Source: Chara braunii (lineage: Eukaryota; Streptophyta; Charophyceae; Charales; Characeae). Taken from it: a DNA stretch of 20,544 nt. Of this stretch, positions 18,301 to 20,544 are shown piece by piece (position 1 is the first letter of the stretch; the number at the start of each line of letters is the position of its first letter). The notes beneath the pieces are model-generated. The model saw only the letters and a program-made list of their open reading frames with translations, did no database searches and was not told the origin of the DNA. The position numbers were made by a program, and so were the translations under genes. Location: contig BFEA01000002.1 in NCBI GenBank assembly GCA_003427395.1, positions 2,619,376 through 2,639,919 on the forward strand, in the 5' to 3' direction.

Positions 18301-19576
18301 GCAGAACGGGACTCCATTCTCAGCTAAGGGAGGAGGCTCAAACTTCGGCACCTCATGGATCAAGAAAGGTATTAAGCAGGTTAAAGACCTCTGGGACCCA
18401 ATCGTGTCGGACTGGATAGATGAGGGGATGATGAGAAGGAAACTCCCAAGGGTCCATAACCTTTTTGAGAACTATCAACAGATCCTGGAGACCATTCCCC
18501 AAGCTTGGGCCTACCTACTCCAAGCGGACACGGAGAACACGCTGAACACCTGGCTTAGATCTCCTGATAACAATAATGAGATTTGGAGGGTAACTAGCCA
18601 TGTCCCTGGTCAAGGTATAAGGGTGCAAACCTGGCTTCTCCCCTCGATCGTTCAGACTACGGGGCCTTTACGAGAGACTGGAGAACAGCTCGTTCCGCAC
18701 ACTACTGATCTGCTGGAGGTCCGTGTTCTATATCAAGATGATGGAAAGGGTAAGGCGACAGCTGTGTTGGGCAGAGACGCAGACGCTTACCGAGTAGAAC
18801 CGCTGTTGTTTGGATGGAAGGGTCTTAAGGGTAGCAACTCTTTCACTCCTTTACAATCGTACAAATCCAAAATAGGGGTAGAAATCCAGTGTGCTCAGTC
18901 CAAGGTCAAGCCTGTTTCTTTGGCTCTGAAAAGAGCTCAAGCACAGGGATTTACAAATGTGTCTGAGGAAAACTTGAATATCTTATGGATGGCCTTGAAG
19001 AAAATGCCATCCCAGAAACAGGCAGCAATAATCTGGTTACAGTCGCTCCTCATTACAGCTACTGCCGCATGGCTTTCTACTAAAGGAATGAACCTCTCAC
19101 CTACTTGTCAGCGCTGCAACTGGGGTTGGGAAGACCATGCTCATTTATGGCTCTTCTGCCCTCTGCTAGACGATCTTTTGGAATGGTGGAAAAGACGCTG
19201 GCATGGACTTTATGAGCAACAAATGCAGTGGACTGATAGCTGGTGGTTAACAGGCATGTTGCCTCCAGGGCTTGGGTTTCACTCAGGTACTGGTCATGTG
19301 GCACTATGCTGTCGTGGGTCTCTGTTGGAAGTCATCTGGACAGCACGAAATGCAAAGGTTTTCAAGGGCGAGACCTTCTCCCTTCAACAGCAGAAGGCAT
19401 TGATGAAGAATAAACTAAGGTTAACCATCATGGCAGACTGGGCACAACACTGTTCAACTGGCTCCAGGAATCTGTCGTGGTTCAAACGATCTTGGGGAGA
19501 GGCAGGCAACTGGGCGACTGTTAGCTCAGAAGGTCCTATGAAATTTGCTTCATGGCTGCTTAGCCATGATGATTGA
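15328..19576 (+). pseudogene. LINE C ORF2: AP endonuclease, reverse transcriptase, zf-RVT (few lesions)
   Basis: The start ATG is at 15328 inside ORF1 (MVLPNKIRVLNWNVRGLGD). Endonuclease motifs are N13, E45 (LQETKL), AGDWN, GYTWHGP, KRLDVIF and MSDHNP. One base is missing near 15680 (VYAP then VDYKTRIDFF in the next frame). A stop replaces a codon at 16287-16289, and a shift near 16430 leads into the RT frame (16424-17116: KCPGPDG, WRPISVLN, EQGAFVKG). A CAA-to-TAA change at 17114-17116 interrupts it. From 17159 the frame is open: A motif DMEKAYDK, B motif RQGCPLAP, catalytic C motif IADD (residues 105-108). A long linker and the zinc finger C650-X2-C653-X8-H662-X4-C667 (zf-RVT) follow. No RNase H domain is seen. 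In activity it would nick DNA and copy the element RNA. Confidence 0.92.
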
Positions 19577-20040
19577 GATAGCTTGGAATAGCTGGTCACA
19601 TTAGACCTCTGTTTCAAGAGAAACTCTAGATTCTCTTCAGCTGGCTTCTTCAGGGACAGTAAGGACATAAGATTTGAAAGTAGGAAGTCAGCAGATTCGG
19701 GCCTCAGCCTAGTTTGATCTTGGCTGGTAGGCTATGATGAGACTGTGCTTTAAAGTAATATGCGATTAAGGTTTGAACCTTCAAATTACAGGCGGAAGGC
19801 TAGGAGGCCACATTTTCCCCTAGCTAGGCCTACCTTTTCTGAACATTCAAGTTTACATTTTTTTGGGAAGTTTTTCCTTCTTTTCTCTGTTGAGAGCAAG
19901 AGGTTTTTGGGGACGCTGGACCCGCTTTCCAGCACGGTTCTTTGGTGATGTTCCGGGTTGAATTGTGAGGTCCCCTGCCTCGAACAATTTTTTTTTCGGA
20001 TTATAAAGCTTCAACTTCTCAAAAAAAAAAAAAAAAAAAA
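19577..20040 (+). other. LINE C 3' UTR and poly(A) tail
   Basis: Non-coding. The terminal 130 bp (from about 19910: GGGGACGCTGGACCC, TTTCCAGCA, GGGTTGAATTGTGAGGTCCCC, AACTTCTC) are shared with copy B and fragments D and E. A 20-base A-run ends the element. Confidence 0.8.
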
Positions 20041-20054
20041 AGAATTAAAGGGAG
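20041..20054. repeat. Target-site duplication of LINE C, right copy
   Basis: AGAATTAAAGGGAG, identical to 14498-14511. Confidence 0.9.
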
Positions 20055-20094
20055 GAAGTAGGAAGAACAAAAAAAGGGGGAAGAAAATAATAAT

Positions 20095-20150
20095 ATTAAA
20101 ATTGGAACGAAGCAGAGAGGGAAGTTTAGCACCGCGAAGGATGACACACT
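20095..20150 (+). pseudogene. U6: U6-like sequence, central part
   Basis: ATTAAAATTGGAACGAAGCAGAGAG, TTTAGCA and GCGAAGGATGACACAC follow U6 from the TTAAAATTGG segment to GATGACAC with small changes and deletions. The 5' stem is missing or decayed; the upstream sequence is A-rich. The matching 3' end appears at 20391-20410. Confidence 0.75.
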
Positions 20151-20390
20151 AGGTGAATCTGCCCACGATAGGAGGCAAAATACACTCGTTCCTATTTATA
20201 GCAAACCGATGAACCTGGCCATTTTCTGCAGGAGGGTGCACTGCTTTCGTTTTTCGTTTCGTGTCCTGTGCGGCGACGCCCTTATAAGGCTGTACTCACG
20301 CTGAACATAATAATTCCGAGATCCATCCAAATAGGGTCGTAATGATGGTCACATACATTTACCCTTTTGCTGACCCGACGTGTGAATGTG
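20151..20390. other. About 240-bp segment interrupting the U6-like sequence
   Basis: It lies between the U6 central part and the U6 3' end. GTGAAT occurs near both ends (20153-20158, 20382-20387) and could be a short target-site duplication, but six bases may be chance. A TATTTATAG word lies at about 20194-20202. It has no coding capacity and no similarity to the LINEs or MITEs here. Confidence 0.45.
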
Positions 20391-20410
20391 TTCTAAATCG
20401 AGAATGGTCC
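20391..20410 (+). pseudogene. U6: U6 3' end fragment
   Basis: TAAATCGAGAATGGTCC (20394-20410) matches the 3' end of plant U6 (AAATCGAGAAATGGTCC) with one base deleted. It is followed by AAAAACG, not a T-run, so no Pol III terminator is present. Confidence 0.7.
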
Positions 20411-20544
20411 AAAAACGAAACGACATAAATACACAGACTCGTCTGAAGAGAGTATGATAGCATATCTGTGAGAAAACAGTGAAACTTCTTTTTCGTTTTC
20501 TTTTTTTTTTTCTTTTTTTTCTTTTTCTTTATCTTTTTCTTTTT
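20411..20544. repeat. Spacer ending in a polypyrimidine (CTTT) tract
   Basis: There is no gene. From about 20487 to the window end, T-runs are broken by single C bases, giving a TTTC-type low-complexity tract that may continue beyond the window. Confidence 0.8.

Larger units (their letters stand above)
14512..20040 (+). mobile_element. LINE copy C, 5'-truncated in ORF1, with 14-bp target-site duplication
   Basis: This is a plus-strand element of about 5.5 kb. It starts inside ORF1, lacks the 5' UTR, hairpin and zinc knuckle, and ends in a poly(A) run (20021-20040). It has exact flanking duplications (14498-14511, 20041-20054), the classic product of incomplete target-primed reverse transcription. 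ORF2 is the best preserved of the three copies: the 805-codon stretch 17159-19576 is uninterrupted. Confidence 0.94.

Overview
The window looks like repeat-dense nuclear DNA of a plant-lineage (streptophyte) eukaryote. The evidence is non-LTR retrotransposons with plant-L1-style ORF1 and ORF2 proteins (zinc knuckle, AP endonuclease, reverse transcriptase, C-terminal zf-RVT zinc finger), several U6 snRNA-derived sequences with the plant-type 5' stem and 3' end, and small foldback MITEs. I see no intact protein-coding gene and no host gene. I cannot name the species from sequence alone. Two N bases (8611, 14349) and long homopolymers mark it as draft assembly.

Layout. 1-4475 (minus): LINE copy A, cut by the window edge inside ORF2; its 5' end abuts a nearly complete U6 sequence (4476-4565, minus). 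4566-6640: a mosaic of small repeats, including a poly(A)-only insertion with a target-site duplication, three foldback MITEs of about 155 bp (two forming a head-to-head pair), a 94-bp MITE inside a truncated LINE 3' end, four copies of a 109-bp tandem repeat, and LINE 3' ends in both orientations. 6641-14332: a U6-derived sequence split by LINE copy B (6696-14251, minus, about 7.6 kb, structurally full length), with an 11-bp target-site duplication. 14392-14480: another U6 fragment and a poly(A) run. 14512-20040 (plus): LINE copy C, 5'-truncated in ORF1, with a 14-bp duplication. 20095-20410: a further U6 sequence, itself interrupted by about 240 bp. The window ends in a polypyrimidine tract.

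The three LINEs are diverged members of one family. ORF1 has a DUF4283/zf-CCHC-like N-terminal half, a lysine-rich linker and a shared C-terminal domain of about 165 residues that I do not recognise. ORF2 starts inside the end of ORF1, shifted +1, with overlaps of 17, 17 and 23 nt in A, B and C. Copies A and B keep a strong GC hairpin near the 5' end of the element. All copies carry stops and frameshifts, so none looks autonomous.

The most interesting signal is the association of this LINE family with U6 snRNA sequence. B sits inside a U6 copy, A starts directly at the 3' end of a U6 copy in the same sense, and C lies between two U6 pieces. Either this is a U6 array used as a landing site, or the LINE machinery repeatedly captures U6 RNA, or both.
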